The notes: generated from the sequence alone by a model not told the origin. Positions 27,596-37,109 are shown, counted from the first letter of the stretch. The stretch is 64,000 nt of DNA from G965230065 sp965230065 (GCA_965230065.1 OZ245942.1:6944001-7008000); one strand, 5' to 3'. Numbers and translations: made by a program.

Positions 27596-30500
27596 ATGCT
27601 CGTAAAAAAGAGGGCACTTATCAACGTAGTTAATGCGTTTTTAGTCATAGGATTCATCGCCACTGTGGGTTGTTCTTCATCCAGGGACCACATGCGCATA
27701 TTGTGTTTCGTACCGGCAGAAGAAAACAGTCTGCTTACGCGGTTGCAAGCCCTTTCCGCTTCAGAAAACTGGCACATTACACACGCTCATGACCCGGCTG
27801 TTATGGCTGAAGATTCTCTTATAAACTACAGCGCAGTGGTACTATGGGGCGACATGGCCGACACCCTGAATCACCGGCAACAACGAGACCTGGAAAGGTA
27901 TATTTTAGCCGGAGGCGGTGTCATTGGCGTTGCTTTACACACAAAGTACCAGTACAAGTGGCCCTGGTTAGAACGCTTGCTTGCTGCCAACTCAGCAGGT
28001 GCGCACAAAAAAAGCCCCATAGCCAGGCTTACCGCTACTGCTTCAGACTCTGTTAGGCAATCATCGTACGGGCGAGGCCATGTAATCCTGCTTTCTGAGC
28101 ACCAATTCCAATCGGCAAGCACCTTATCCAAAGCAATGCAAAAAGCCATTGGCAAAAATTTATGGCCTGCTTATCATACAGTGAGCCTGGACAGGGTGCC
28201 TGCGGCTACGGGCTTTTCAGAGGAAATCTTGGCAACTAACCTGAACGAACCTATAGAACTGGAAGTGCTTCCTACAGGAGATGTACTGTTTATTGAAAGA
28301 GGAGGAAATGTTAAGTATTATCATCAGGCTACACGCGCTACGCGCACCATTGCCCTAATCAATGTAGATAACAGCCAGTCGAACGGACTGAATGGCATGG
28401 CTTTGGACCCGCGATTCCGGCAGAATCACTGGGTCTATTTTTCATACACCCCGGCCAACGATCCTTTCCACCAGCACATTTCCCGATTTTTCCTGGCCGA
28501 AGACAGCCTGATTATGGCTTCGGAAAAAATTATCATGAAAGTGCCTGTTAATGCCAAACATGGCGGACATGCTGAAAATGCCCTGGAGTTTGACAAACAC
28601 GGTAACCTTTACATCGGCTTCGGAGACTTCACCCACGACCCTTCGGGATACGCGGCCATCGATGAAAGGGAAGGGCATGCCCGCCACGATGCCCAGCGTA
28701 CCGCTGCCAACTCCAAAGATTACCGAGGCAAAATCCTACGCATCCATCCCGAATCCAATGGGGGTTACAGCATACCAGACGGCAATCTTTTTCCGAAAGA
28801 TGGCTCGCAGGGGCATCCTGAAATTTATGTAATGGGATGCCGCAACCCCTACCGCTTTTCTATAGATCAGCACAATGATTTTTTATACTTCGGCGACATT
28901 GGTCCCGATGCTGGAATGGATGGGTTGCAGGGACACAGGGGCTATGATGAAGTGAACCGGGCAGCAACGGCAGGTTTCTACGGATGGCCTTATTTTACAG
29001 CCAATAACAAACCGTATCCTGACTACAACTTTGCTACCGGAGAAACGGGTGCTTTTTTTAACCCGGAAGCCCCCTACAACGACTCGCCCAACAATACAGG
29101 CATCCGGGAATTGCCCCCGGCCCGCCCTGCCCTCATCTGGTATCCTTACGACATCACTTATGAGTTTCCTTATATGGGCAAAGGAGGTATGAATATCATG
29201 GCTGGGCCGGTTTACCATTACAATGATTTTCCCGGTTCTCCTAACCGACTGCCTGCATACTACGACGACAAGCTCATCATCTATGACTGGGTAAGAAACT
29301 GGATGCTTGCTGTTACTTTCGATGCACAATACGACCTCCTGTCTGTAGAACCCTTTCTTGAGTTTACTACACTTTCAAAACCCGTAGATATGACATTTGG
29401 CCCGGATGGTTCGCTCTACGTATTGGAGTACGGTGCTATGGGATATGCAGCCAATAAAGATGCAAAAATACGACGTATTACTTTTCCTACAGGCAACCGT
29501 CCCCCAATGGCCAACATAGCTGCGGATAAAACAGAAGGAGCCGTTCCTCTCTCTGTCAATTTCTCAGGGGCAGGCTCAACTGATTATGACCGGGACGACC
29601 AACTGCATTACACCTGGGTCATTGAAGAACAGGAGTTTTCGGGAGATACACTATCCTATGTTTTTGAACGTCCCGGCATATACGAACCCATCCTGAGGGT
29701 AACCGATCAGGCTGGTGCCATCGCTGAAGCCAGGGTGGAAATAAAAGCCGGTAATGCGCCTCCTGCAATCACCATCCATACCACAGGCAACCAATCCTTT
29801 TACTGGGGCACAGATACCCTCCAATACAAAATCAATGTAGAAGACCGGGAAGATGGCTCACTAGCCAGCGGACAAATACTTCCTTCCGATGTGAACGTTT
29901 CATTTACTTACAATCCTGCCTTGCATACTGAAACTCCCGTAGGTTTTCATCAGGCCAACGACATAGCCGAGGGAGCCGCACTGGTAGATGCCAGCGGTTG
30001 TATGTCGTGCCACGATCTGGATGTACAATCAGTAGGCCCTTCTTATACGGCAGTGGCCAACCGGTATGAGGAAAGCAATGATACATACGCGTGGCTGAGC
30101 AAAAAAATCAGAGAGGGGGGGAAAGGTAAGTGGCCTGGCAACCTTTCCATGCCTGCCCACCCCTACCTCACCGAAGAAGAAACCCGGCAAATGATTGCCT
30201 ACATTTTATCGCTGGAGGCAGGTGGTAATCGAGCCCAACAGCTTTCTACAACAGGCAGGTTGATTACCAACCAACACCAGTCCGGAGCCTATGGCGATTA
30301 TGTACTAACGGTTACTTATAAGGATAAAGGTGCCAGTAGCATTTCCCCCATCCGGCGGGAAGAAAAGCTTGTACTCCGGTATCCGGAATTGAATGCCGCC
30401 CATTGTGATCATTACGAAGGCGCCCTCATCAGGGCGGGCACGTCGGTTTGGATTCGGGAAAATGAGGCCTTGCTTCGTTTTAACAGCATAGACCTTACTA

Positions 30501-30772
30501 ACATAGGTACTATTGGCCTCAAGCTAAAATCCAGGGCAAGCGGTAAGGTTTCTATCCGCATAGATGCTTCGGACGGCCCTGAAATCGGGACGGCGCCTAT
30601 TGCCAAAAATGATGCAACATGGACGCTCATCAGCCCGATTCTCAAAACCTCTGGCGTCCATGACCTGTATTTTGTGTTTACTTCTACAGATGATGCAGAC
30701 ATCCAAAAAATGCGCTACCTGATGATGGTAGACCAAGTGTTATTTAAAAAAGAACAACCTGTAAATCCATGA
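27596..30772 (+). CDS. Multidomain lipoprotein: ThuA-like, PQQ-type sugar dehydrogenase, PKD, cytochrome c, C-terminal beta-sandwich
   Basis: The 1058-residue protein has a lipobox ATVGC (Cys26). Domains in order are: a ThuA-like glutamine-amidotransferase-fold region (about 34-190, VVLWGDMADTL, GGGVIGVALHT); a glucose/sorbosone-dehydrogenase-type six-bladed propeller (about 200-625, NGLNGMALDPRF, HGGHAENALEFD, GKILRIHPE, GFYGWPYF, FGPDGSLYVLEYG); a PKD domain (about 632-720); a class I cytochrome c with CMSCH near residue 802 and a likely Met ligand in LSMPAHP; and a C-terminal CBM6-like sandwich (about 920-1055). The propeller would oxidise a sugar to its lactone and pass electrons to the fused haem. 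The next gene overlaps by 4 bases. Architecture is clear; sugar specificity is not. Confidence 0.85.
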   Translation: MLVKKRALINVVNAFLVIGFIATVGCSSSRDHMRILCFVPAEENSLLTRLQALSASENWHITHAHDPAVMAEDSLINYSAVVLWGDMADTLNHRQQRDLERYILAGGGVIGVALHTKYQYKWPWLERLLAANSAGAHKKSPIARLTATASDSVRQSSYGRGHVILLSEHQFQSASTLSKAMQKAIGKNLWPAYHTVSLDRVPAATGFSEEILATNLNEPIELEVLPTGDVLFIERGGNVKYYHQATRATRTIALINVDNSQSNGLNGMALDPRFRQNHWVYFSYTPANDPFHQHISRFFLAEDSLIMASEKIIMKVPVNAKHGGHAENALEFDKHGNLYIGFGDFTHDPSGYAAIDEREGHARHDAQRTAANSKDYRGKILRIHPESNGGYSIPDGNLFPKDGSQGHPEIYVMGCRNPYRFSIDQHNDFLYFGDIGPDAGMDGLQGHRGYDEVNRAATAGFYGWPYFTANNKPYPDYNFATGETGAFFNPEAPYNDSPNNTGIRELPPARPALIWYPYDITYEFPYMGKGGMNIMAGPVYHYNDFPGSPNRLPAYYDDKLIIYDWVRNWMLAVTFDAQYDLLSVEPFLEFTTLSKPVDMTFGPDGSLYVLEYGAMGYAANKDAKIRRITFPTGNRPPMANIAADKTEGAVPLSVNFSGAGSTDYDRDDQLHYTWVIEEQEFSGDTLSYVFERPGIYEPILRVTDQAGAIAEARVEIKAGNAPPAITIHTTGNQSFYWGTDTLQYKINVEDREDGSLASGQILPSDVNVSFTYNPALHTETPVGFHQANDIAEGAALVDASGCMSCHDLDVQSVGPSYTAVANRYEESNDTYAWLSKKIREGGKGKWPGNLSMPAHPYLTEEETRQMIAYILSLEAGGNRAQQLSTTGRLITNQHQSGAYGDYVLTVTYKDKGASSISPIRREEKLVLRYPELNAAHCDHYEGALIRAGTSVWIRENEALLRFNSIDLTNIGTIGLKLKSRASGKVSIRIDASDGPEIGTAPIAKNDATWTLISPILKTSGVHDLYFVFTSTDDADIQKMRYLMMVDQVLFKKEQPVNP

Positions 30773-32979
30773 AAATTATTACCGGCCATTTCACTTTATT
30801 TGCTGTGCGGACAAGTATGCTCCTGCTCATTATCTTTTTATGTATCTCTTGTGAACAACCACGTTCAACCTTTTTTGTATCCCCGGATGGGAATGACCAA
30901 AACCCTGGTTCTGAAACCCAGCCTTTTGCCTCATTAGAACGTGCCAGGGATGCCATCAGGGCTTACAAAGCCCAACACAAAAACCTGCCCGAAGAAGGCT
31001 TCACTGTATACCTGAGGGAAGGAAGCTACCCTTTGGATGCCTCATTTATTTTAGATGCACAAGATTCGGGTACAGAGGCATTACCGGTAGTGTACCGTGC
31101 TTACCAAAATGAAACAGCACGCATCAACGGAGGGTATACTTTGCCTGCTGCTTCTTTTGAAAAAGTGGACGACCCTGACGTGCTTGACCGCCTTCCGAAA
31201 ACAGCGCATAAGCATGTGCGGCAATTAGACCTGATAAAGGCAGGTATACAAAACTTTGGTAATATCAAAATATCAGGCATGGGATACCCCGATGTGGTAA
31301 CTCCCCCCGAGCTTTTCTTCAACGGAGAAGCCTTAACCCTCGCCCGCTGGCCCAATGATGATTATGTACGGGTTAATAAAGTGATTGATTCGGGAACCAT
31401 GCCCCGTGCCTATCAGGACGACATCAACCCCTTGTCCAGGGAATACATACCACCGGAAGAGCGGGACGATCCCTGGAAAGGCTTTGTAATTCAGTATGAT
31501 GACAACCGGCCTGCCCGATGGACACAAGCTGATGACGCCTGGATGTTTGGGTACTGGTATTGGGATTGGGCCGATGGTATTGTAAAAATAGATGCCATAG
31601 ATACCCTTAAAAAACAAATCAAAACAGTGCAGCCGAGCTGGTACAGCGTACGCGAAAACCAACGCTACTATGTGTTCAACCTCCTGGAAGAACTGGATGC
31701 TCCCGGAGAGTGGTACCTTGACAGGAACAAGGGTATGCTGTATTGTTACCCACCTTCAGGTCTTGAAACTGCCAGCATACAACTTTCTATCCTGGATAAG
31801 CCATTGGTCATCATGCGCAATGCTGCCAACATCCGCCTGGAGAACCTCACATTTGAAGTAAGCCGGGGGCATGGCGTACATATATTGGGAGGAGAAAATA
31901 ACCTGGTGGCCGGGTGTACCCTTCGCCGCCTCGGACAAAAAGCCGTAGTAATTGGAAATGAAAATGCCGTTGATATTGATGATCCTGTTTCCGGAGGACA
32001 TAACAACGGTGTGCTCAGCTGTGAAATTTACGATACCGGAAAAGGTGGCATTGTGGTGAATGGAGGAGAACGCAGAACCCTCACGGCAGCGGGCAACTAT
32101 GCAGAGAACAACCACATCCATCATTATTCGCGCATACAGAAAACCTATACAGAAGCCATACAGGTATATGGCGTAGGCAACCGGGCAGCCCACAACCTCA
32201 TCCACGATGCTCCCCACGCTGCCATTCAGTTTAGGGGCAACGACCATCTGATTGAATACAACGAAATACATCATGTAAATACGGAAGCCGACGACGCCGG
32301 GGCCATCTATACAGGCCGCGACTGGACCTACCGGGGCAATGTGCTCCGGTATAATTTTATGCATCACATCGGAGGTGTAGATGGCGACATTGGTGTATTT
32401 GGAATTTATCTGGACGATGCCATGAGCAGTGTAGAAGCCTACGGAAACGTATTTTACAAAGTATGGCGGGCCTTTCACATCGGGGGAGGCAGAGACCACC
32501 TGATTGCCAATAACCTCATTGTAGAAGGAGTAGAATCTATTGAATACGATGCCCGCGCCTACCAGCCCAAATGGTTTGCCGGAGCAATGGATCGGGAAAG
32601 TGGTACCCTCTTCGTCAGGTTACGGAAGATTCCCTACCAGGAAGCACCCTGGCGTACTAAGTACCCAAAACTGGTCAATATTCTGGAGGGCGACCCCGGC
32701 GTACCCAGTGGCAGCATTGTGGAAAAAAACGTGATCTATAAAGCTGATTCTATTGACCTGGCCGACATTGTTTGGGAACGCGGCACCGTACAAGACAACC
32801 TCCATATTCCTGCTGACCAGGATCCGGGCTTTACCAATGTTGCAAAGCTGGACTTCAACCTGAAAGAAGATGCATATATATTTGATCAGTTACCCGGCTT
32901 CAAGCCCATCCCATTTGAAAACATCGGCCTGTACGATGACATGTACCGAAAAAATAGCAGTAATAGTGCAAACAAATGA
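30769..32979 (+). CDS. Beta-helix lipoprotein, GH141-like (paralog 4)
   Basis: The 736-residue protein overlaps the stop of the PQQ fusion by 4 bases (ATGA), so the two are translationally coupled. The signal peptide ends in LCISC (lipobox). It has the family opening FFVSPDGNDQNPGS, ARWPNDDY, EELDAPGEWYLDRNKG and GGERRTLTAAGN; the acidic blocks are DDAGAIYTGRDW (about 507-517) and YLDDAMS (about 547). The GRDW/LDDA form links it to paralog 3. Coupling to a sugar dehydrogenase suggests that the sugar released by this enzyme is the one oxidised by its neighbour. Confidence 0.75.
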   Translation: MKIITGHFTLFAVRTSMLLLIIFLCISCEQPRSTFFVSPDGNDQNPGSETQPFASLERARDAIRAYKAQHKNLPEEGFTVYLREGSYPLDASFILDAQDSGTEALPVVYRAYQNETARINGGYTLPAASFEKVDDPDVLDRLPKTAHKHVRQLDLIKAGIQNFGNIKISGMGYPDVVTPPELFFNGEALTLARWPNDDYVRVNKVIDSGTMPRAYQDDINPLSREYIPPEERDDPWKGFVIQYDDNRPARWTQADDAWMFGYWYWDWADGIVKIDAIDTLKKQIKTVQPSWYSVRENQRYYVFNLLEELDAPGEWYLDRNKGMLYCYPPSGLETASIQLSILDKPLVIMRNAANIRLENLTFEVSRGHGVHILGGENNLVAGCTLRRLGQKAVVIGNENAVDIDDPVSGGHNNGVLSCEIYDTGKGGIVVNGGERRTLTAAGNYAENNHIHHYSRIQKTYTEAIQVYGVGNRAAHNLIHDAPHAAIQFRGNDHLIEYNEIHHVNTEADDAGAIYTGRDWTYRGNVLRYNFMHHIGGVDGDIGVFGIYLDDAMSSVEAYGNVFYKVWRAFHIGGGRDHLIANNLIVEGVESIEYDARAYQPKWFAGAMDRESGTLFVRLRKIPYQEAPWRTKYPKLVNILEGDPGVPSGSIVEKNVIYKADSIDLADIVWERGTVQDNLHIPADQDPGFTNVAKLDFNLKEDAYIFDQLPGFKPIPFENIGLYDDMYRKNSSNSANK

Positions 32980-33051
32980 ATATTATCGAGTAGGAATACT
33001 TTTTTCCTGTCAGATGTATCCGCAATCTTTGTGTAGGAAGTTCAGCTTTCC

Positions 33052-33615
33052 CTACCTGCTCATCTTACCCGTTACAAGCGTATATAACCAATATGAGAAC
33101 CAACCGAACAAAAAGCCACACATACCTCCTACAATAATATCTCCCGGATAATGTACCCCTACATAAATGCGACTATAAGCTACTATGGCTGCCCAAATGA
33201 ACAACAGCCAGGTATATTGAAAAGTGTTCCTTAATAAAAACCATACAATACTCGCAAAACCAAAAGCATTGGCAGCATGGGAAGAGGCAAAGCCAAAACT
33301 GCCACCACAACCATCTACCACATGTACCAGCCCGGCCAGTTCAGGATTATGACAGGGCCGTAACCGCTCAAAAAAAGGTTTCATGAAAGATGAGGTGAAT
33401 TGGTCGCTCAAAGCAATGGACAAGGCAATGGACAAAACCATTATCAAACCCTGCCATCGGTATTTCCAAAGTAAAAAAATAACCAACAAGCCATAAAACG
33501 GAAACCAGGTATATTTGAGGGTAACCCAGTACATCACCACATCAAAAAAATCGTTGTGGAAATTATTTAATAATAGAAAAATTTGCTGATCCAGGGAATC
33601 AATTTTATCGAGCAT
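33052..33615 (-). CDS. PAP2-family membrane phosphatase
   Basis: The 187-residue integral membrane protein carries the three phosphatase motifs: KPFFERLRP (motif 1), SSHAANAF (motif 2, SSHA in place of the commoner PSGH) and SRIYVGVHYPGD (motif 3). Five or six hydrophobic segments are visible. PAP2 enzymes dephosphorylate lipid phosphates such as undecaprenyl pyrophosphate or phosphatidic acid. Its ATG shares one base with the stop of the upstream permease gene (TAATG), indicating coupled translation. Confidence 0.88.
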   Translation of the reverse strand: MLDKIDSLDQQIFLLLNNFHNDFFDVVMYWVTLKYTWFPFYGLLVIFLLWKYRWQGLIMVLSIALSIALSDQFTSSFMKPFFERLRPCHNPELAGLVHVVDGCGGSFGFASSHAANAFGFASIVWFLLRNTFQYTWLLFIWAAIVAYSRIYVGVHYPGDIIVGGMCGFLFGWFSYWLYTLVTGKMSR

Positions 33616-35429
33616 TATATAAATACGTCTTTAAACATTAATATCAGGCAAAGTAACACCGTACTAAGGTAGACTATGGTAACTGGTATCCCTATTTTGA
33701 AAAAATCACGAAAAGTATATCCGCCCGGCCCGTATACCATCAGGTTGGTCTGATAACCAATAGGCGTAAGAAAAGCTGCGGATGCCGCATAAGCTATAGC
33801 CAGATACAGTGGCGTTCCATCTATTTGTAAACGCTCACTCATGGCATAGGCTAACGGAAATGCAATGGAGACTGCGCCTACATTTGTAACAAATGAAGTG
33901 AGCAGCGTAGTGAGTAATAGCAAACTGCAAACAATTGCAATCATTCCAAATTGGCTTGTACCACTAAGAATCCACTCTGCAATCAAATTACCGGCCCCAG
34001 TCTTTATCATTGCCTGTCCTATGGCCAATGAAAAGGCCAGAATAGCTATCAGGTTTAAATCACTTTCCTTTTTTACATCTTGTATTGAGATCATACGCAA
34101 CCCGACCATAATGGCAAAAATGATCAGCAAAGAAGTGAATAAAGTAAAATACCCCAGGATGAGCATCAGAATTGCACTGAGGGCAATAGTGACAAATGAA
34201 ACCACTCTTTTTTTCTCAGGCTTTACAATTTCTTTCAGCTTAGAAATAATAAAAATATCCCGGTTTACATCAGCTTTTTCTTCAAAATTAGGTCCTGCAA
34301 ATAGTAATAGTAAGTCGCCCTGAAATATTTTTATGTCTCCAATTTTTCCACTCAACCGCTCACCATTTCGATGAATTGCAATAATGGCAGCATCAAAGCG
34401 GGTTCTAAACTCTGAATCTTTGGCGGTCATGCCCACCAGGCTTGAGTTATTGCTTACTACTGCCTCCACTACATTTACTTTTCGGGTGCCATCATTGGTA
34501 CGGGCTGAATGGGGTAAAATCAAACCGCTTTCCGCGTTGATCAATTCGACAACATCATCTGTATTTCCGGCAAAAATAAGCACATCGTTTTCTTCTAAAA
34601 CCTCGGTAGGTTCAACTGGCGAAATGATTTCGTCATCACGAACAATTTCTACCAAATAAACACCCCTCAGATTTCTCATGCCAGCATTAAAAACTGTGGA
34701 ACCAATCATCGGTGAGTTTTCAGCCAACTTGGTTTCTATCAGGTATTCTCGTTGATTTTTCTTAAAATTTTCTAAAATATCAGTTCTGTCCGGAAGAAGC
34801 CTGGCACCTAAAATCAGCAACAGGCAGATTCCCGTAAAAGTTACAGCCAGGCCAATGAGTAACAAATCTTCAGCATGAAACGGCGCAATATTATAATCGG
34901 TTAAAAAACCATTGAGCACCAATGTAGTGGATGTACCGATGATTGTAATCATTCCACCCATGATGGTAGCATACGAAAGCGGAATGAGCAATTTTGAAGG
35001 TGAAATATCATTATTTTTTCCCCAGTTAAAAACATATGGTGTCATGATGGCCACAATGGGGGTATTGTTCACGATAGAAGACAGAAAAGCAACCTGTGTC
35101 ATCATCCTGACCATAAACGATTTGTAACCCATGTGGGAATTATTTTTGCGGCGGCCCAACCTAAACATACGGTCAATAAAGTATTCAATATTAAAATTTT
35201 TGCGTAACCCCGCAGTGAGCTGGATCAATAGGAGGATACTCACAATAGATTCGTTGGAAAAACCGGACAATACTTCTTTGGGTGTAAGAATACCTGTAAC
35301 CACAAAAACCAGTACTACCAGCAAAAACCCCAGCGAAGGCCGAATGAGTTCTTTGAACAATACAAAGAATAGAAGAAAAATAAGGAGTAAGACAAAGTAA
35401 GGCTGAAATGCCGGGGGAATTAAACTCAT
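33615..35429 (-). CDS. SLC13/DASS-type anion permease with two TrkA-C domains
   Basis: The 604-residue protein has about a dozen transmembrane helices interrupted by a cytoplasmic region (about 213-385) carrying two RCK/TrkA-C-like domains (GSTVFNAGMRNLRGVYLVEI, GDLLLLFAG). Family signatures include IVNNTPIVAIMTP, MITIIGTSTTLVLNG and TPIGYQTNLMVYGPGGY. Such proteins take up sulfate, dicarboxylates or related anions with sodium. Substrate is not decidable; organic acids from the nearby glycan island are one possibility. It is translationally coupled to the PAP2 gene. Confidence 0.85.
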   Translation of the reverse strand: MSLIPPAFQPYFVLLLIFLLFFVLFKELIRPSLGFLLVVLVFVVTGILTPKEVLSGFSNESIVSILLLIQLTAGLRKNFNIEYFIDRMFRLGRRKNNSHMGYKSFMVRMMTQVAFLSSIVNNTPIVAIMTPYVFNWGKNNDISPSKLLIPLSYATIMGGMITIIGTSTTLVLNGFLTDYNIAPFHAEDLLLIGLAVTFTGICLLLILGARLLPDRTDILENFKKNQREYLIETKLAENSPMIGSTVFNAGMRNLRGVYLVEIVRDDEIISPVEPTEVLEENDVLIFAGNTDDVVELINAESGLILPHSARTNDGTRKVNVVEAVVSNNSSLVGMTAKDSEFRTRFDAAIIAIHRNGERLSGKIGDIKIFQGDLLLLFAGPNFEEKADVNRDIFIISKLKEIVKPEKKRVVSFVTIALSAILMLILGYFTLFTSLLIIFAIMVGLRMISIQDVKKESDLNLIAILAFSLAIGQAMIKTGAGNLIAEWILSGTSQFGMIAIVCSLLLLTTLLTSFVTNVGAVSIAFPLAYAMSERLQIDGTPLYLAIAYAASAAFLTPIGYQTNLMVYGPGGYTFRDFFKIGIPVTIVYLSTVLLCLILMFKDVFI

Positions 35430-35539
35430 ACCAGGAAAATATCCATATCAATTAGTAAGCGTGCAAAATTAGCGGTATCCTTGTTTATTGTACTATGATT
35501 TGATGAAAAGATACAAAGGCCAAGTTTACTTTTTAGTTT

Positions 35540-35989
35540 ATGAAAAACCTCAATCTTCCAAAATTTGATTGCAAAATTGCAAAAAAATCAAATAAAAACA
35601 CAATTTTTGATGCTATCAGAAAAAAATTTGTAGTGCTTACCCCTGAAGAGTGGGTGCGTCAGCATTTTGTTAACTACCTCATTACCCATCTGCATTATCC
35701 CAGAGCACTCATCAACATAGAAGGCGGTTTGCACTATAACCGCCTTCAAAAAAGATCTGATATTGTGATATATAGCCGAGCAGGTAGTCCATTCATGCTG
35801 GTGGAATGCAAAGCACCTGATGTGAAAATCACACAAAATGTGTTTGCACAAGCTGCCCTTTATAACCAGACATTAGAAGCAACCTATGTAGTGGTTACCA
35901 ACGGCATGGAACACTATTGCTACGCCAGCGACGAGGAAACAGCTTCTTACCAGTTTATGAACAAACTGCCTGTATATTCCTCAGAATAA
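35540..35989 (+). CDS. Stand-alone HsdR N-terminal nuclease-domain protein
   Basis: The 149-residue protein matches the N-terminal domain of type I restriction enzyme R subunits (HSDR_N_2). A PD-(D/E)XK-like core is visible: Glu in NIEGGL, Asp in KRSDIVIY (about residue 74) and VECKAP (Glu, Lys about 90-92). No helicase part and no hsdM or hsdS genes are near, so it is not a restriction system by itself. Single-domain versions of this type are widespread in Bacteroidota as conserved genes of unknown role. It converges on ald with 7 bases between stops. Confidence 0.75.
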   Translation: MKNLNLPKFDCKIAKKSNKNTIFDAIRKKFVVLTPEEWVRQHFVNYLITHLHYPRALINIEGGLHYNRLQKRSDIVIYSRAGSPFMLVECKAPDVKITQNVFAQAALYNQTLEATYVVVTNGMEHYCYASDEETASYQFMNKLPVYSSE

Positions 35990-35996
35990 CCACTGA

Positions 35997-37109
35997 CTAC
36001 AAAACTTTTTCAACTTCTTTATAAGACAAATTGAAAGCATCAGCTACGCCTTTATACACTACATCTCCTTTAACAATATTCAACCCCAGTTTAAGAGGCT
36101 GGCTTTCTTTACAAGCTTGCTGCCACCCTTTATTGGCCAGTTGTATGGCATAAGGCAAAGTAGCATTGGTGAGGGCCAGCGTAGAAGTATAAGGTACGGC
36201 ACCCGGCATATTGGCTACACAATAATGCACAACATCATCAATAATAAACGTGGGGTTTTCGTGGGTTGTGGGCGTACATGTTTCAATACACCCTCCCTGG
36301 TCAACGGCTACATCTACCAACACAGTGCCAGGCAGCATGTCTTTCAACATATCGCGGGTAATGAGCTTGGGGGCTTTGGCACCTGGAATCAGCACCGCAC
36401 CTACTATCAAATCATGGTTTTTAATCAATAACCGGATATTGTACTCATTCGACATTAAGGTATGCACGTTGGCAGGCATGATGTCGGCCAAATAACGCAG
36501 GCGGGAAAGGTTGGTATCTACAATGGTTACATCTGCCCCCAGGCCGGCCGCCATTTTTGCAGCTTGTGTACCCACAATACCTCCACCCAGTATCAATACC
36601 TTTGCAGGCATAACGCCAGGTACACCACCTAGCAAAATGCCCCGTCCTTTCATGGGTTTTTCCAAATATTTGGCCCCCTGTTGCACTGCCATGCGACCAG
36701 CCACTTCAGACATGGGCACCAACAAGGGCAAACTTCTGTCGGCAAGTTCTACTGTTTCGTAAGCCAAACACACGGCCTTGCGGTCAATCATGGCATTGGT
36801 CAGTGTTTCACTGGATGCAAAGTGGAAATAAGTAAACACCAGCTGATCTTCTGTGATCAAAGAATGTTCAATATCAATCGGCTCCTTCACCTTAATAATC
36901 ATCTCTGCTTTCTGGTACACCGATTCAATATCCGTAAGAATTTTGGCTCCGGCGGTGGTGTATAAAGCATCGGGAAAGCCACTGCCTTCTCCGGCTTTAT
37001 GTTGTACATACACAGTATGTCCTAACTTGGTTAGCTCTTTGGTCCCTGCCGGGGTAAGCGCTACCCTGTTTTCATTATTTTTAATTTCCTGAGGTACTCC
37101 AATAATCAT
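35997..37109 (-). CDS. ald: Alanine dehydrogenase
   Basis: The 370-residue enzyme, started at ATG 37109 (MIIGVPQEIKNNENRVALTPAG) rather than the TTG at 37118, matches alanine dehydrogenase across its length. Visible features include the substrate-binding N-terminal domain with FTYFHFAS, GRMAVQQGAKYLEKP, and a Rossmann nucleotide site VLILGGGIVGTQAAKMAAGLGADV (about 165-190). It catalyses reversible NAD-dependent oxidative deamination of L-alanine to pyruvate and ammonia in the cytoplasm. A likely promoter -7 box (TATATTTG) lies at 37150-37157. Confidence 0.93.
   Translation of the reverse strand: MIIGVPQEIKNNENRVALTPAGTKELTKLGHTVYVQHKAGEGSGFPDALYTTAGAKILTDIESVYQKAEMIIKVKEPIDIEHSLITEDQLVFTYFHFASSETLTNAMIDRKAVCLAYETVELADRSLPLLVPMSEVAGRMAVQQGAKYLEKPMKGRGILLGGVPGVMPAKVLILGGGIVGTQAAKMAAGLGADVTIVDTNLSRLRYLADIMPANVHTLMSNEYNIRLLIKNHDLIVGAVLIPGAKAPKLITRDMLKDMLPGTVLVDVAVDQGGCIETCTPTTHENPTFIIDDVVHYCVANMPGAVPYTSTLALTNATLPYAIQLANKGWQQACKESQPLKLGLNIVKGDVVYKGVADAFNLSYKEVEKVL

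Noticed and set aside
32870..33151. Frame spanning the end of the fourth beta-helix gene
   Set aside because: It overlaps two convergent real genes and has no homology-like features.
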